In this document: positions 1 through 8,237 of the stretch, piece after piece | Numbering within the stretch: position 1 is the stretch's first letter | Layout: each line of letters starts with the position of its first letter | From: Bacteroidales bacterium | GTDB taxonomy: Bacteria > Bacteroidota > Bacteroidia > Bacteroidales > WCHB1-69 | Reading direction: 5' to 3' | NCBI GenBank assembly: GCA_017527945.1 | Contig: JAFXPL010000111.1 | Location: 4,400 to 68,399, forward strand | DNA length: 64,000 nt | Translations under genes and position numbers: made by a program | Notes under the pieces: model-generated | Database searches by the model: none | What the model saw: the letters and a program-made list of their open reading frames with translations, nothing else | What the model was told of the DNA's origin: nothing

Positions 1-1
1 T

Positions 2-586
2 TACGAGCAGGCAGTGCCGATGCCGCTGCAGGACATGCTCCCCTTTGGGAAGGACTCTGTGAGGATAACCCTCCGCCACACCGAAAACAAATGGACTGCG
101 GAAACGTATGGCCAAGAGGGCATGAGTTCCTGTGACGACTATATCCCGTTCTACCGTTTCACCATCACGCCCGAGTCGGGAGTGGTCCCCACCGACTTGA
201 ACGAATGCCGTTGTATTGTTGATGGGGAAGGACGCTATGCTATTCGGACATACCAATATGCGGACAATGCCGATACGCCGGTGGAGATTCACAATTACTT
301 CACCTTCAGCTTGACCGAAGCAACCACGGAGAATTTTTTCCATTGGAAGAACGGCCTTTTGACCATACGTCTCAGTGCAGACATGAATGCGTACGAAGCC
401 GGTGCCACTAACCGCCTGCAATACGATAGCATTCTGATTCAGGACAGGCTTTCGGTCCGTAGCGGGGAGCAGTATGCCGAAATCACCATGCACGATGTGA
501 CGGAAACCTGGCCCATCGGACGGTTGAGGGAGGACCACTTTGAATGCGGGAACTTCTTCGCCGCGTTGCTGGGGCTCTTCTTCTGA
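2..586 (+). CDS. 3'-part of an unrecognised protein, cut by the window edge
   Basis: The frame is open from base 2, so this is the C-terminal 194 residues of a longer protein; the GTG at 14 is not convincing as a start. I do not recognise the family. The visible part is rich in Thr, Tyr and acidic residues in alternating hydrophobic/polar patterns, as expected of an extracellular or periplasmic beta-rich domain, and it ends with a hydrophobic tail (AALLGLFF). It converges with gltX, whose stop lies 22 bases away on the other strand, with no obvious terminator between them. A secreted or lipid-anchored protein is possible, but its N-terminus is not visible. Confidence 0.6.
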   Translation, partial: YEQAVPMPLQDMLPFGKDSVRITLRHTENKWTAETYGQEGMSSCDDYIPFYRFTITPESGVVPTDLNECRCIVDGEGRYAIRTYQYADNADTPVEIHNYFTFSLTEATTENFFHWKNGLLTIRLSADMNAYEAGATNRLQYDSILIQDRLSVRSGEQYAEITMHDVTETWPIGRLREDHFECGNFFAALLGLFF

Positions 587-608
587 AGAAAGGCGATTTG
601 CAAGGCGA

Positions 609-2126
609 CTAACACCCCTCCACGGCGGCTATCACCGCCTCAGTGCGCTTGTGCACCTCTTCCGTGCCGAGGATGTTGATCATCGTGAAGAGCTCAGGAC
701 CGCGTGCACAACCTACGATGCCGATTCTCAGACTGTTGAGTACGGCACCCATATTCCACTCGTTGGCTTTGATATGCTCCATCACACGGTCGTGGGCGGC
801 TTGCATGTCGAAAAACTCGTCCTGGCGCAGCAGCTGGTCGATGACCCGCAGCTTCTCGCCCGTGCCCTCCTTCCAGCGCTTCTTCAGATCCTGTGCGCTG
901 TACTCGGTCGGGGCTTCGAAAAAGAAACCGGCCTGATCCCAGAACTCGCTCGGGAACGTAAGCCGTTCCTTCATCAAGTCGATGACTTTCAGCAGGTAAT
1001 CCTCCTGATAGCGGACTCCCTTCTCATCTAAAATCTTGGCGAACGTCGGCAGCAGTTCCTGCGCGGACTTGAGTTGGATGTACTCGTGGTTGAACCATTT
1101 GGCCTTGTCCAACGAGAATTTCGCGCCCGACTTGCTGATCTTGTCCAGCGAGAAATGTTCCACCAGCTCGTCCAAGCTGAAAATTTCCTGCTCGGTACCG
1201 GGATTCCATCCCAGCAACGCCAACATATTCACCACAGCCTCAGGAAGATAGCCTGTTTCACGATAGCCTGAGGAAACTTCGCCGCTCTTGGGGTCGTGCC
1301 ACTCCAACGGGAATACGGGGAAGCCCAGACGGTCGCCGTCACGTTTGCTGAGCTTGCCGTTGCCGTCGGGCTTGAGCAGCAGCGGCAGGTGCGCGAACTG
1401 CGGGGCCTCCCAACCGAAAGCCTTGTAGAGCATCACATGCAGCGGGGCCGACGGCAGCCACTCCTCACCGCGAATCACATGCGTAATCTGCATCAGATGG
1501 TCATCAACAATGTTGGCCAAATGGTAGGTCGGCATTCCGTCAGATTTATACAACACCTTGTCGTCCAAAAGGTTGGAGTTAATCACCACTTCACCGCGAA
1601 TCAGGTCGTGAACATGGATTTCCGTGTTTTCGGGATATTTGAAACGCACCACGAACGGTGCGCCCGAAGCGATGCGCTCAGCCGTCTCTTCCGCGCTCAA
1701 TGTCAACGAGTTAACCATCGACATGCGCGTAGTGGCATCATACTGGAACGTCTTCTTCTGGCTTTCGGCCTCCTTGCGTTTGGCATCGAGGGCTTCCGGT
1801 GTGTCGAAGGCGTAGTAGGCCCAACCGTCGTTCACCAGCTGCTCGGCGTAGGGCTTGTAGAGGGCTTTGCGCTCCGACTGCTTGTAGGGTCCGAAGTCGC
1901 CGCCGATACCGACACCCTCGTCGAATTTCAGGCCCAACCACTGGAATGCTTCAACGATATACTCCTCAGCACCCGGCACAAAACGGGTCTGGTCGGTGTC
2001 CTCAATACGCAACAGGAAAGAGCCGCCGTGTTTCTTGGCGAACAGGTAGTTATACAATGCGGTGCGCACGCCTCCGATGTGGAGCGGTCCGGTGGGACTC
2101 GGCGCGAATCTTACTCTCGGTTTCAT
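609..2126 (-). CDS. gltX: Glutamyl-tRNA synthetase
   Basis: Charges tRNA-Glu with glutamate in the cytoplasm. The 505-residue protein starts [19 protein letters not shown], which contains the class I HIGH-type signature (residues 9-19, [11 protein letters not shown]). A KMSKS-type loop is visible as KLSKR at 258-262, and the length fits bacterial GltX. I chose the ATG at 2126 because it directly precedes the conserved N-terminus; in-frame ATGs at 2135 and 2144 are possible alternatives. A longer open frame to 2288 would run through the promoter and is not credible. A TATCTTTG promoter element lies at 2161-2168, about 35 bases upstream. The Mpv17-like gene diverges from it. Confidence 0.97.
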   Translation of the reverse strand: MKPRVRFAPSPTGPLHIGGVRTALYNYLFAKKHGGSFLLRIEDTDQTRFVPGAEEYIVEAFQWLGLKFDEGVGIGGDFGPYKQSERKALYKPYAEQLVNDGWAYYAFDTPEALDAKRKEAESQKKTFQYDATTRMSMVNSLTLSAEETAERIASGAPFVVRFKYPENTEIHVHDLIRGEVVINSNLLDDKVLYKSDGMPTYHLANIVDDHLMQITHVIRGEEWLPSAPLHVMLYKAFGWEAPQFAHLPLLLKPDGNGKLSKRDGDRLGFPVFPLEWHDPKSGEVSSGYRETGYLPEAVVNMLALLGWNPGTEQEIFSLDELVEHFSLDKISKSGAKFSLDKAKWFNHEYIQLKSAQELLPTFAKILDEKGVRYQEDYLLKVIDLMKERLTFPSEFWDQAGFFFEAPTEYSAQDLKKRWKEGTGEKLRVIDQLLRQDEFFDMQAAHDRVMEHIKANEWNMGAVLNSLRIGIVGCARGPELFTMINILGTEEVHKRTEAVIAAVEGC

Positions 2127-2160
2127 ATTATTCATATAAGTCATACTATCAAAAAGGGCG

Positions 2161-2168
2161 CAAAGATA
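2161..2168 (-). promoter_or_regulatory. -7 promoter element TATCTTTG for gltX
   Basis: Perfect match to the Bacteroidetes TAnnTTTG -7 consensus, followed on the minus strand by GCGCCC and then the gltX start about 35 bases on. Confidence 0.75.
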
Positions 2169-2230
2169 GACAATTTTCAAAGAAGAGCGCATCGGAATAT
2201 TTTTTTTCTTCGGAATCCCCTCATTTTTGC

Positions 2231-2238
2231 TAATTTTG
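2231..2238 (+). promoter_or_regulatory. -7 promoter element TAATTTTG for the Mpv17-like gene
   Basis: TAnnTTTG match followed by CCGCCGG, 65 bases before the ATG at 2303. It is divergent from the gltX promoter about 65 bases away. Confidence 0.65.
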
Positions 2239-2302
2239 CCGCCGGAAGCCGGGAGGCTCTTGAAACCGCCATCGTTTATAATAACCAAGCATATCAGTAA
2301 AT

Positions 2303-2992
2303 ATGAAAAAGTCTGACATCATCGTTATCGCAGCCGTCATCGCATGTCTGCTGCCCTTCTTCCTTTTCGACAGCGTATATGAAGCATATTGTGCTGCAAA
2401 CCAACGTTTTCCGTTATGGATGGCATTCCTGAAGTTCGGCATTTTGGCCACATTCGGGGAGATGCTCGGCAGCCGCGTCAAAACGGGGAAATACTATCAC
2501 AAAGGCTTCGGCCTCGCCCCGAAATTCGTGGTATGGGGTCTTCTGGGTATGTGGATAGCCCTGGCCATGAACGTGTTCCGGCTCGGCGTGCCGGCCTTCC
2601 TGGAACGCTACACCGCCTTTTCCGGCATCTCTGCCGCCATGTCCGAGCCGATGTCGTGGATGAAACTGCTCGGCGCCTTCTGCGTCAGCGCGATGATGAA
2701 CACCGCCTTCGCGCCCGTCTTCATGACCGTCCACAAAATCTCCGACATGCACATTGCCGAGCACGGCGGCGCCTTCTCGGCCCTCTTCAAGCCCGTGGCC
2801 GTAAAACGGCACATCTGCGAGATGGACTGGGGCGTGCAGTGGGGCTTCGTCTTCAAGAAGACCATCCCGCTGTTCTGGATTCCCGCCCACACGCTCACCT
2901 TCTGCCTGCCACAAGACCTACAGGTCCTCTTCGCCGCCTTCTGCAGCGTCATCCTCGGTCTTTTCCTTTCCATAGCAGCCAAAAGAGGTTGA
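2303..2992 (+). CDS. Mpv17/PMP22-like integral membrane protein
   Basis: A 229-residue membrane protein with about four hydrophobic segments (roughly 5-22, 75-92, 122-140 and 205-225). The C-terminal stretch [14 protein letters not shown] followed by a hydrophobic helix ending in LFLS resembles the Mpv17/PMP22 signature (W-x-P-A...NF-x-x-P...YLS). That family forms small channels in eukaryotic organelles, and bacterial relatives exist without a known role. The assignment is by eye; a generic conserved membrane protein is the fallback. The gene has its own promoter and is followed, after 112 bases and another promoter, by the YugP-type peptidase gene. GC-ending codons dominate, as in its neighbours. 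Confidence 0.65.
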   Translation: MKKSDIIVIAAVIACLLPFFLFDSVYEAYCAANQRFPLWMAFLKFGILATFGEMLGSRVKTGKYYHKGFGLAPKFVVWGLLGMWIALAMNVFRLGVPAFLERYTAFSGISAAMSEPMSWMKLLGAFCVSAMMNTAFAPVFMTVHKISDMHIAEHGGAFSALFKPVAVKRHICEMDWGVQWGFVFKKTIPLFWIPAHTLTFCLPQDLQVLFAAFCSVILGLFLSIAAKRG

Positions 2993-3071
2993 TATTCAAG
3001 CAATTGCCTAATTATTAGCCAAACTGATTATTTCCGGCAAAGCCGGCCGCTGATTTATGGCATTATTTTTG

Positions 3072-3079
3072 TACTTTTG
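3072..3079 (+). promoter_or_regulatory. -7 promoter element TACTTTTG for the YugP-type peptidase
   Basis: TAnnTTTG match followed by CGC, 26 bases before the ATG at 3105. Confidence 0.75.
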
Positions 3080-3104
3080 CGCTTCAAAATAAATAAAGAA
3101 AAAA

Positions 3105-3800
3105 ATGGGATACTGGATTATCTTTATCGCTTTGATGGTCGTGAGCTTCATCGTGCAGCGAACCCTGACCTCACGTATTGAAAAATATTCGAAAACCCCG
3201 CTCAGCAGCGGGCTCTCCGGCAAGGAAGTAGCCGAGAAAATGCTGAGAGACAACGGGATATACGATGTGCAGGTCACCTGCACCAACGGTTACCTCACCG
3301 ACCATTACAACCCTGCCACGAAAACGGTGAACCTGAGCCAAGGCGTCTATCAGGGCCGCAACATCGCCTCCGCCGCCGTCGCCGCACACGAGTGCGGGCA
3401 CGCCGTGCAGCACGCCACCGCCTACCAGTGGCTCACCATGCGCTCCAAACTGGTGCCCGCCGTACAGTTCGGCTCCCAGTTCTCGCAATGGATCCTGCTG
3501 GCCGGCATCGTGCTGATGAGCATGCAGCTGCTCAACGTCGGCCGCTGGGTGCTGCTCGTCGGCATCGCCTTCTTCGCCCTCACCACCCTCTTCTCCGTCA
3601 TCACCCTGCCGGTAGAGTACAACGCCTCCGAACGCGCCGTGGAATGGCTCGACACGCACGCCATCACCACCGGCAACGAAACCTCCATGGCCAAGGATGC
3701 CCTCAAGTGGGCCGCCCGCACCTACCTCATCGCCGCCATCTCCTCGTTGGCAACATTGCTGTATTACGTCATGATTTTCTTGGGAGGCAGACGGGATTAA
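3105..3800 (+). CDS. YugP-type membrane zinc metallopeptidase
   Basis: A 231-residue membrane peptidase of the YugP family (neutral zinc metallopeptidase, Zn_peptidase_2). Residues 1-18 form a first membrane helix. The zinc motif HECGH is at 95-99 in the context AVAAHECGHAVQHA. Two further hydrophobic helices follow (about 121-160) and one sits at the C-terminus. The motif, topology and length match the family; physiological substrates are not known. It probably starts a plus-strand series with DUF4831, a lipoprotein and YhcC. Its stop codon TAA is the end of the first unit of a GAATTAA heptamer array that fills the whole gap to the next start codon. Confidence 0.9.
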   Translation: MGYWIIFIALMVVSFIVQRTLTSRIEKYSKTPLSSGLSGKEVAEKMLRDNGIYDVQVTCTNGYLTDHYNPATKTVNLSQGVYQGRNIASAAVAAHECGHAVQHATAYQWLTMRSKLVPAVQFGSQFSQWILLAGIVLMSMQLLNVGRWVLLVGIAFFALTTLFSVITLPVEYNASERAVEWLDTHAITTGNETSMAKDALKWAARTYLIAAISSLATLLYYVMIFLGGRRD

Positions 3801-3835
3801 GAATTAAGAATTAAAAATTAAGAATTAAGGGTTAA
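3794..3835 (+). repeat. Heptamer array A, six units ending in TAA, starting at a stop codon
   Basis: Units in order: GGATTAA, GAATTAA, GAATTAA, AAATTAA, GAATTAA, GGGTTAA. The TAA of the first unit is the stop codon of the peptidase gene. One base (A3836) separates the last unit from the ATG of the next gene. Because 7 is 1 modulo 3, any three consecutive units put a TAA in each reading frame. This is read directly from the sequence; no function is known to me. Confidence 0.9.
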
Positions 3836-3836
3836 A

Positions 3837-4931
3837 ATGATAAAGAAGACATTCGTATATTTGGTGATTTGTGCGCTTGCGGTGCAAATGTCGGCGCAGG
3901 TGCAGGTTTATCCGTTGGGCAATCTGCCCGAGAAGGTGAAATATACCGGATCCGTCACGTACGCGCTTCCGACCACCACGCTGAAGGTGACGGTCTCCGT
4001 CTCCAAAGTGCGGGAGGTGCGGGGCTATTTCGCGGACTATGCCGAAAGCCTGCTCGGCCTGACCAACATCATCAAGCAGAACCAGACCCGCTATGCGCTG
4101 AACTCGGTGAAGGTGGAGCCCCTGCGGACGCCCGACCTGACGAACGTCTATCGCGCCTACACAACCAACGCGGCGGTTGCGGATGCCTGGGAGGCCGGAC
4201 GGAAATCTTCCACAGTGTTCCTTCCCGACACCGGCTTGATCGTTTACCAAACCCATACCGCCTCGCTGCCTGAATTTTTCAAGAACTATGCAGACATCTC
4301 CTACACGCAACAATCGGAGGCGTTCGTCGATACGAAAATCATTGACGGCGTGGTGACCCAGGTACCCGCCAGCCACACGAAGACCGTCTCCAAGAGCTTC
4401 GATAGCAAGGCGCGAGAGGCCGCCGACGCCATCATGAAGAGCCGCAAGGACCAATACGCGCTGGCCGCCGGGGAACAGGAGACCCCCTACAGCGGCGAAG
4501 CCCTCCAAACCATGCTCGCGGAATTGAAAAACTGGGAAAGCAACTACATGAGCCTCTTCACTGGCGTAACCGTCGCGGACACCATTGAGTACGTGCTGTA
4601 TCTGACCCCCTCTGACAATCTGAATGAACCGATGACCGCTTTCTACTTAAGCCCGGAAAAGGGCTTTGATACGGAAAAAGGCGCGGCGGCAAACGCCTAC
4701 CAGCTTTCCTTCAAACGCATGTACCAGCACCCTATCGAGAAAGTGTCATTGCAATACCCGACATCTTCCTACCTCACCCGCACGGAAATGCCGGTCCGGA
4801 TCTCCCTCAACCAAAACGGCCGCAGCCTCCACGACTTCGGCATCATCAACATGTATCAAGCGGGCGCCACCGTCTTTTCCTCCGCCAAACAGCCTGTCGA
4901 TATGAATTCCATCGGTTTTGTGTTCGAATAA
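3837..4931 (+). CDS. DUF4831-family exported protein
   Basis: A 364-residue protein with an N-terminal signal peptide (hydrophobic core about residues 5-17, ending MSAQ). The mature part has the organisation I associate with DUF4831, a family found mostly in Bacteroidetes: a conserved VYPLGNLPEKVKYTGSVTYALP start, two long central alpha/beta stretches with an acidic linker, and a C-terminal region ending SIGFVFE. The function is unknown. The start codon lies one base after heptamer array A. The gene sits between the YugP-type peptidase and a small lipoprotein, all co-directional with short gaps, so they are probably co-transcribed. The envelope location is supported by the signal peptide; the family name is from memory. 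Confidence 0.8.
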   Translation: MIKKTFVYLVICALAVQMSAQVQVYPLGNLPEKVKYTGSVTYALPTTTLKVTVSVSKVREVRGYFADYAESLLGLTNIIKQNQTRYALNSVKVEPLRTPDLTNVYRAYTTNAAVADAWEAGRKSSTVFLPDTGLIVYQTHTASLPEFFKNYADISYTQQSEAFVDTKIIDGVVTQVPASHTKTVSKSFDSKAREAADAIMKSRKDQYALAAGEQETPYSGEALQTMLAELKNWESNYMSLFTGVTVADTIEYVLYLTPSDNLNEPMTAFYLSPEKGFDTEKGAAANAYQLSFKRMYQHPIEKVSLQYPTSSYLTRTEMPVRISLNQNGRSLHDFGIINMYQAGATVFSSAKQPVDMNSIGFVFE

Positions 4932-4956
4932 CCCCGCCAACCCATTGTCTTGACCT

Positions 4957-5457
4957 ATGAACAGGAATATCCTTATCCTCCTTGTCACCGCGCTGTTGCT
5001 CGCCGGCTGCCAGAACATGCAGCAAAAAAAACTGAACCGCCAAATGAAGAAGATGGCGAAAATCTATCTGCAACAGGAAGAAATCAAAGATTATAAAGAT
5101 CTTACGATCACCAGCGTGGACACGCTGACCGAATTCAGCTACGCAAAGCTGAACTCCGAGCTTTTGGGCAATATGGCGGACGCATACGAGCAGATGTACT
5201 GGGACGAAGAGGACAGTGCCAAGCGCGAAGTGATCGGACTCTCCTTCCGGGAAACCAAGCGCACGCAACGCGACATGGACGACCTGATTGACAACGGCGA
5301 CCTTCTCACGCAGGGTGTCTTGCTGTTCATGGTGACGGGGAATTACAAGAAAGATAATGAAAATCAGGAATTTATGTTCCTCGTAAATCCAGATAAGAAG
5401 TCGCTGCACTATCTGGATCCCTTCGGGAACAACCTCTTGTACCAAGACGAGGAGTGA
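4957..5457 (+). CDS. Small lipoprotein of unknown function
   Basis: A 166-residue protein with a lipoprotein signal: a short basic N-terminus, a hydrophobic core and the lipobox LLAGC, giving a lipidated Cys near residue 19. The mature part is charged and mostly helical at first (QKKLNRQMKKMAKIYLQQEE), then has a central segment rich in acidic residues and a C-terminal YLDPFGNNLLYQ. I recognise no family. Its TGA stop overlaps the ATG of the YhcC-like gene (TGATG), which suggests translational coupling. It is probably anchored in the envelope and co-expressed with the DUF4831 gene. Confidence 0.75.
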   Translation: MNRNILILLVTALLLAGCQNMQQKKLNRQMKKMAKIYLQQEEIKDYKDLTITSVDTLTEFSYAKLNSELLGNMADAYEQMYWDEEDSAKREVIGLSFRETKRTQRDMDDLIDNGDLLTQGVLLFMVTGNYKKDNENQEFMFLVNPDKKSLHYLDPFGNNLLYQDEE

Positions 5458-6395
5458 TGTTTCCGTGGGGTGACAACCGCCGTTTCAATGCCTATAGCCG
5501 GCATTGCAGGGAGAACTATGGCGGCAGAATCCAGAAATTGCCGGTGGATGCCGGTTTTTCCTGCCCGAACCGGGCGAGCCGGACGCTCGGCGGATGCACC
5601 TACTGCGCCAACGAGGCTTTTACGCCGGCCTACGTGTCGGCGAACGACGATGTGGCCGCACAGTTGGAGAACGGCAAACACTTCTTCCAAAAGCGGTATC
5701 CAGCCAACAACGGTTATTTTGCTTATTTCCAATCTTTTACAAACACCAATGCTTCAGTTGACATTCTTCGCAAAAAGTTTGAAGAAGCCTTGCAAGTGTC
5801 TGATATAAAAGGGCTTGTTATATCCACCCGCCCCGATTGCTTGCCCGATGCTGTGCTCGACTATCTTTCGGAACTGAATGCCCGTACACATTTGACGGTG
5901 GAATTAGGAGTGGAAAGCCTTCACGACGAGACACTTGCGCACATCCGGCGAGGGCACGACACGGCATGCACACGACAAGCCTTCCGGCAGTTGCGGGAGC
6001 GTGAAATACCTGTTTGCGCACACCTGATTCTCGGCCTGCCGAACGAAACGCCATCCATTTGGTTGAACGACATTCAGAAAATCAATCAGTTAGGGCCTCA
6101 ATTCATCAAGTTCCATCAGTTGCAAATCTTCAAAAAAACGGCTATGGAAACGGAATTTGAAGCCTTTCCCGAGCGTTTTCACACATTCACGGCCATTGAA
6201 TACGCCCGTTTTATGGCTGATTGCCTGGAACGATTGTTGCCGGAGATTGTGGTGGAACGATTTTCCGCAGAAGCCCCGCCCCGTTACTTAGCGGTCTCGC
6301 GCTGGCAGCTGCACCGCCATGACGCCTTAGTGCGCGACATTGAGACGGAACTGGCAAGCCGCAACAGCTGGCAAGGGAAAAACGCGGCACAATAG
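5457..6395 (+). CDS. YhcC-type radical SAM protein (TIGR01212 family)
   Basis: A 312-residue radical SAM protein of the YhcC family. The characteristic spaced cysteines are visible: C36 in SCPNRA, then C47 and C50 in GGCTYC. Further family hallmarks are VISTRPDCLPD, TVELGVESLHD and HLILGLPNETP. The family binds a 4Fe-4S cluster and cleaves S-adenosylmethionine; the reaction catalysed is not established as far as I know. I chose the ATG at 5457, which overlaps the upstream TGA; the GTG at 5454 is possible. The gene is followed by a strong hairpin terminator and then the oppositely oriented tRNA-Val. Confidence 0.9.
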   Translation: MFPWGDNRRFNAYSRHCRENYGGRIQKLPVDAGFSCPNRASRTLGGCTYCANEAFTPAYVSANDDVAAQLENGKHFFQKRYPANNGYFAYFQSFTNTNASVDILRKKFEEALQVSDIKGLVISTRPDCLPDAVLDYLSELNARTHLTVELGVESLHDETLAHIRRGHDTACTRQAFRQLREREIPVCAHLILGLPNETPSIWLNDIQKINQLGPQFIKFHQLQIFKKTAMETEFEAFPERFHTFTAIEYARFMADCLERLLPEIVVERFSAEAPPRYLAVSRWQLHRHDALVRDIETELASRNSWQGKNAAQ

Positions 6396-6405
6396 TCTAA
6401 AACAA

Positions 6406-6431
6406 AAAAGCATCCCGTTCAGGATGCTTTT
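6406..6431. terminator. Bidirectional terminator between yhcC-like gene and tRNA-Val
   Basis: Perfect 10-bp stem AAAAGCATCC / GGATGCTTTT with loop CGTTCA. It is A-rich on one flank and T-rich on the other, so it can end transcription of the radical SAM gene (plus) and of the tRNA/helicase unit (minus). Confidence 0.85.
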
Positions 6432-6439
6432 ACTGTTTG

Positions 6440-6514
6440 TGGGACGTACTGGACTCGAACCAGTGACCTCTGCCGTGTGAAGGCAGCGCTCTGAACCGAC
6501 TGGGCTAACGTCCC
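6440..6514 (-). tRNA. tRNA-Val (anticodon CAC)
   Basis: On the minus strand the RNA folds as a cloverleaf: acceptor stem GGGACGT/ACGTCCC, discriminator A, anticodon stem CTGCC/GGCAG around the loop TTCACAC (anticodon CAC, codon GUG, valine), and T-arm ACTGG-TTCGAGT-CCAGT. No CCA is encoded; the bases after the discriminator are CAA. The D-stem GCCC/GAGC contains one C-A mismatch (positions 12-23), where GCTC would be usual. It lies downstream of the helicase gene on the same strand, after heptamer array D. Confidence 0.93.
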
Positions 6515-6611
6515 TCATTTGCGGCTGCAAAAATACACTTTTTTCTTATACCTGCGCCTTGTTTGGAAAAAAATATTTTTCGGCCGCGCAAGAATTTGTG
6601 TTTCAATGATT

Positions 6612-6646
6612 TCAAGTTTCAGATTTCAGGATTCAAGTTTCAGGAT
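6612..6646 (-). repeat. Heptamer array D, five units ending in TGA, starting at a stop codon
   Basis: Minus-strand units in transcription order: ATCCTGA, AACTTGA, ATCCTGA, AATCTGA, AACTTGA, then a 9-base degenerate unit AATCATTGA. The TGA of the first unit is the stop codon of the helicase gene. It has the same architecture as arrays A, B and C, but with TGA as the repeated triplet. Confidence 0.85.
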
Positions 6647-8076
6647 TCGGGATCTGTCCCAAACATTTCATCGTTGAAGTTCAGCAGATAGACCTGTTCC
6701 GTGCCGCGCGTGACGGCGGTGTACATCCAACGGAGATACTCCTTGTCGGTGCTGTTGTCGGGCAGATAGCCCTGGTCGATGAGCACATGCTTCCACTGGC
6801 CGCCCTGGGTCTTATGGCAGGTCAGCGCGTAGGCGAACTTCACCTGCACGGCGTTCAGGAAGGGGTCTTCCTTCACCTTCATGAACCGCGCCCGAGGGTT
6901 GACAATATCCATATAGTCCTCAGCCACTGCATAGTAGAGTTTCTGATTCGCCTCGTGCGAGAGCGACGGTCCATCGCAGTCGAGGCTCTCCAAAATAATC
7001 TTCAAGTCCACATACGGATGCTCGGGATAGTCACACAGGCGCACGGTCACGTCCGCGAAATGGAAACCGTAGAGTTCCTCCTGCTTGTGTATGGACATAA
7101 TCTCCATGATGTCGCCGTTGGCCAAGAAGCCCGCCTCGGAGAGTTCGTCTAACCAATAGTAATTATTCTTCACCGCCATAATGTAATCGCCTGTGGCAAT
7201 GATATTTTCGCGGAAGAGCACGCGGCTTCGCACGGCATTGTTGAACTGGAAGGCACGCTTGTTGGAGCGCGTCACAATGACGATTTCGTCATGGTCGTGG
7301 TCATTGTAGAGGGTGTTGAGCAGCTCCTCCATCTCGCCGCCGCTGATGCGCCGGAAATCCTCGAACGGCCTTCCGCTGAACAACGGCGGAGTGTAGTCGC
7401 CAGCGTTGAGTTTGTCGCGCACCCGCGTGGCATTGTAGAGAATGCCCGAATCGAGCGACTGGCGCACCACATCGGTCAGCTTCGCCCCGAAAACTTCCAC
7501 ATTATAGGCACTTCTCAGATAATCGGCATCCAAAGCGGGACTCTCGTCCGCATGCACCGGCGGCAACTGCGCGTCATCGCCCACGAACAGCATCCGGTTG
7601 CTGTCGCCGAGAAACACAAACTCCATCAGGTCGTCCAACAAACTATTGCCCGTCAAGTCGTTGACGCTTCCCTGCGCCGAAATCATCGAGGCTTCATCAA
7701 CGATGAAAAGCGTGTGTGCGTCCTTGTTTTCACGCCGCACAAACCGACGAACCCCCTCCTTGCTATAGACCCGGTATATCCACTTGTGGATGGTGTAGGC
7801 CTTGCGTCCGGAATACTGCGAAAGCACCTTGGCGGCCCGGCCCGTGGGCGCGAGCATCACAATGTGCACGCCAATGCCGGACAGCGTCTTCACCAACGCG
7901 CTCACCAGACTGGTCTTGCCCGTGCCGGCATACCCCGACAACTGGAAGAGGAAGTTCTCTCCCTTGCCGTAGATGAAATCGGCAAGCCGGCCCATGGCCG
8001 ACGCCTGGCTGACGGTCGGCTCGAAGCCGAAATTCCGGCGCAGACTCTCTTCGAATGTGCCTCTGCTTCTGTCCAT
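6640..8076 (-). CDS. RecD/Dda-like superfamily 1 DNA helicase
   Basis: A 478-residue ATP-dependent helicase of the RecD2/Dda type. Walker A is GYAGTGKTS (48-56) and Walker B is FIVDEAS (124-130). A PTGRAAK motif (77-83) and the C-terminal UvrD-like motif ALTCHKTQGGQW followed by YTAVTRG are also present. These motifs in this order are diagnostic of SF1B 5'-3' helicases. The short form lacks the long RecD2 N-terminal region, and the likely role is in DNA repair or replication restart. The promoter TACCTTTG is at 8156-8163. Its TGA stop begins heptamer array D, and tRNA-Val follows on the same strand. Confidence 0.9.
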   Translation of the reverse strand: MDRSRGTFEESLRRNFGFEPTVSQASAMGRLADFIYGKGENFLFQLSGYAGTGKTSLVSALVKTLSGIGVHIVMLAPTGRAAKVLSQYSGRKAYTIHKWIYRVYSKEGVRRFVRRENKDAHTLFIVDEASMISAQGSVNDLTGNSLLDDLMEFVFLGDSNRMLFVGDDAQLPPVHADESPALDADYLRSAYNVEVFGAKLTDVVRQSLDSGILYNATRVRDKLNAGDYTPPLFSGRPFEDFRRISGGEMEELLNTLYNDHDHDEIVIVTRSNKRAFQFNNAVRSRVLFRENIIATGDYIMAVKNNYYWLDELSEAGFLANGDIMEIMSIHKQEELYGFHFADVTVRLCDYPEHPYVDLKIILESLDCDGPSLSHEANQKLYYAVAEDYMDIVNPRARFMKVKEDPFLNAVQVKFAYALTCHKTQGGQWKHVLIDQGYLPDNSTDKEYLRWMYTAVTRGTEQVYLLNFNDEMFGTDPES

Positions 8077-8085
8077 CTTTGGTGA

Positions 8086-8127
8086 GGGTTAATGGGTTAT
8101 TCGGTTAATGGATTAGGGATTAGGGGG
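8086..8127. repeat. Degenerate 7/8-mer array between divergent helicase and parC genes
   Basis: Plus-strand units GGGTTAAT, GGGTTATT, CGGTTAAT, GGATTAG, GGATTAG, followed by GGGGATG. This resembles the other heptamer arrays in composition but mixes 8- and 7-base units. It lies in the helicase leader between divergent genes rather than after a stop codon. Confidence 0.6.
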
Positions 8128-8155
8128 ATGACAGTGGTTTCTGCATTTCGAGGTG

Positions 8156-8163
8156 CAAAGGTA
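8156..8163 (-). promoter_or_regulatory. -7 promoter element TACCTTTG for the helicase gene
   Basis: Perfect TAnnTTTG match on the minus strand, 80 bases before the helicase ATG. The degenerate 7/8-mer array lies in the leader between them. Confidence 0.7.
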
Positions 8164-8208
8164 CACTTTCTTCATTCATCGCACGACATTCACCATTAAA
8201 AAAAATCG

Positions 8209-8216
8209 TATCTTCG
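8209..8216 (+). promoter_or_regulatory. -7 promoter element TATCTTCG for parC
   Basis: One mismatch to TAnnTTTG (TTCG instead of TTTG), followed by CGCC and the parC ATG 22 bases later. The position and flanks match the other promoters in the window. Confidence 0.6.
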
Positions 8217-8237
8217 CGCCTTAAAACCACCCCACCT

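Noticed and set aside
1296..2300. 334-residue open frame on the plus strand
   Set aside because: Antisense to gltX over its whole length; the gltX protein is unmistakable and this frame shows no family motifs.
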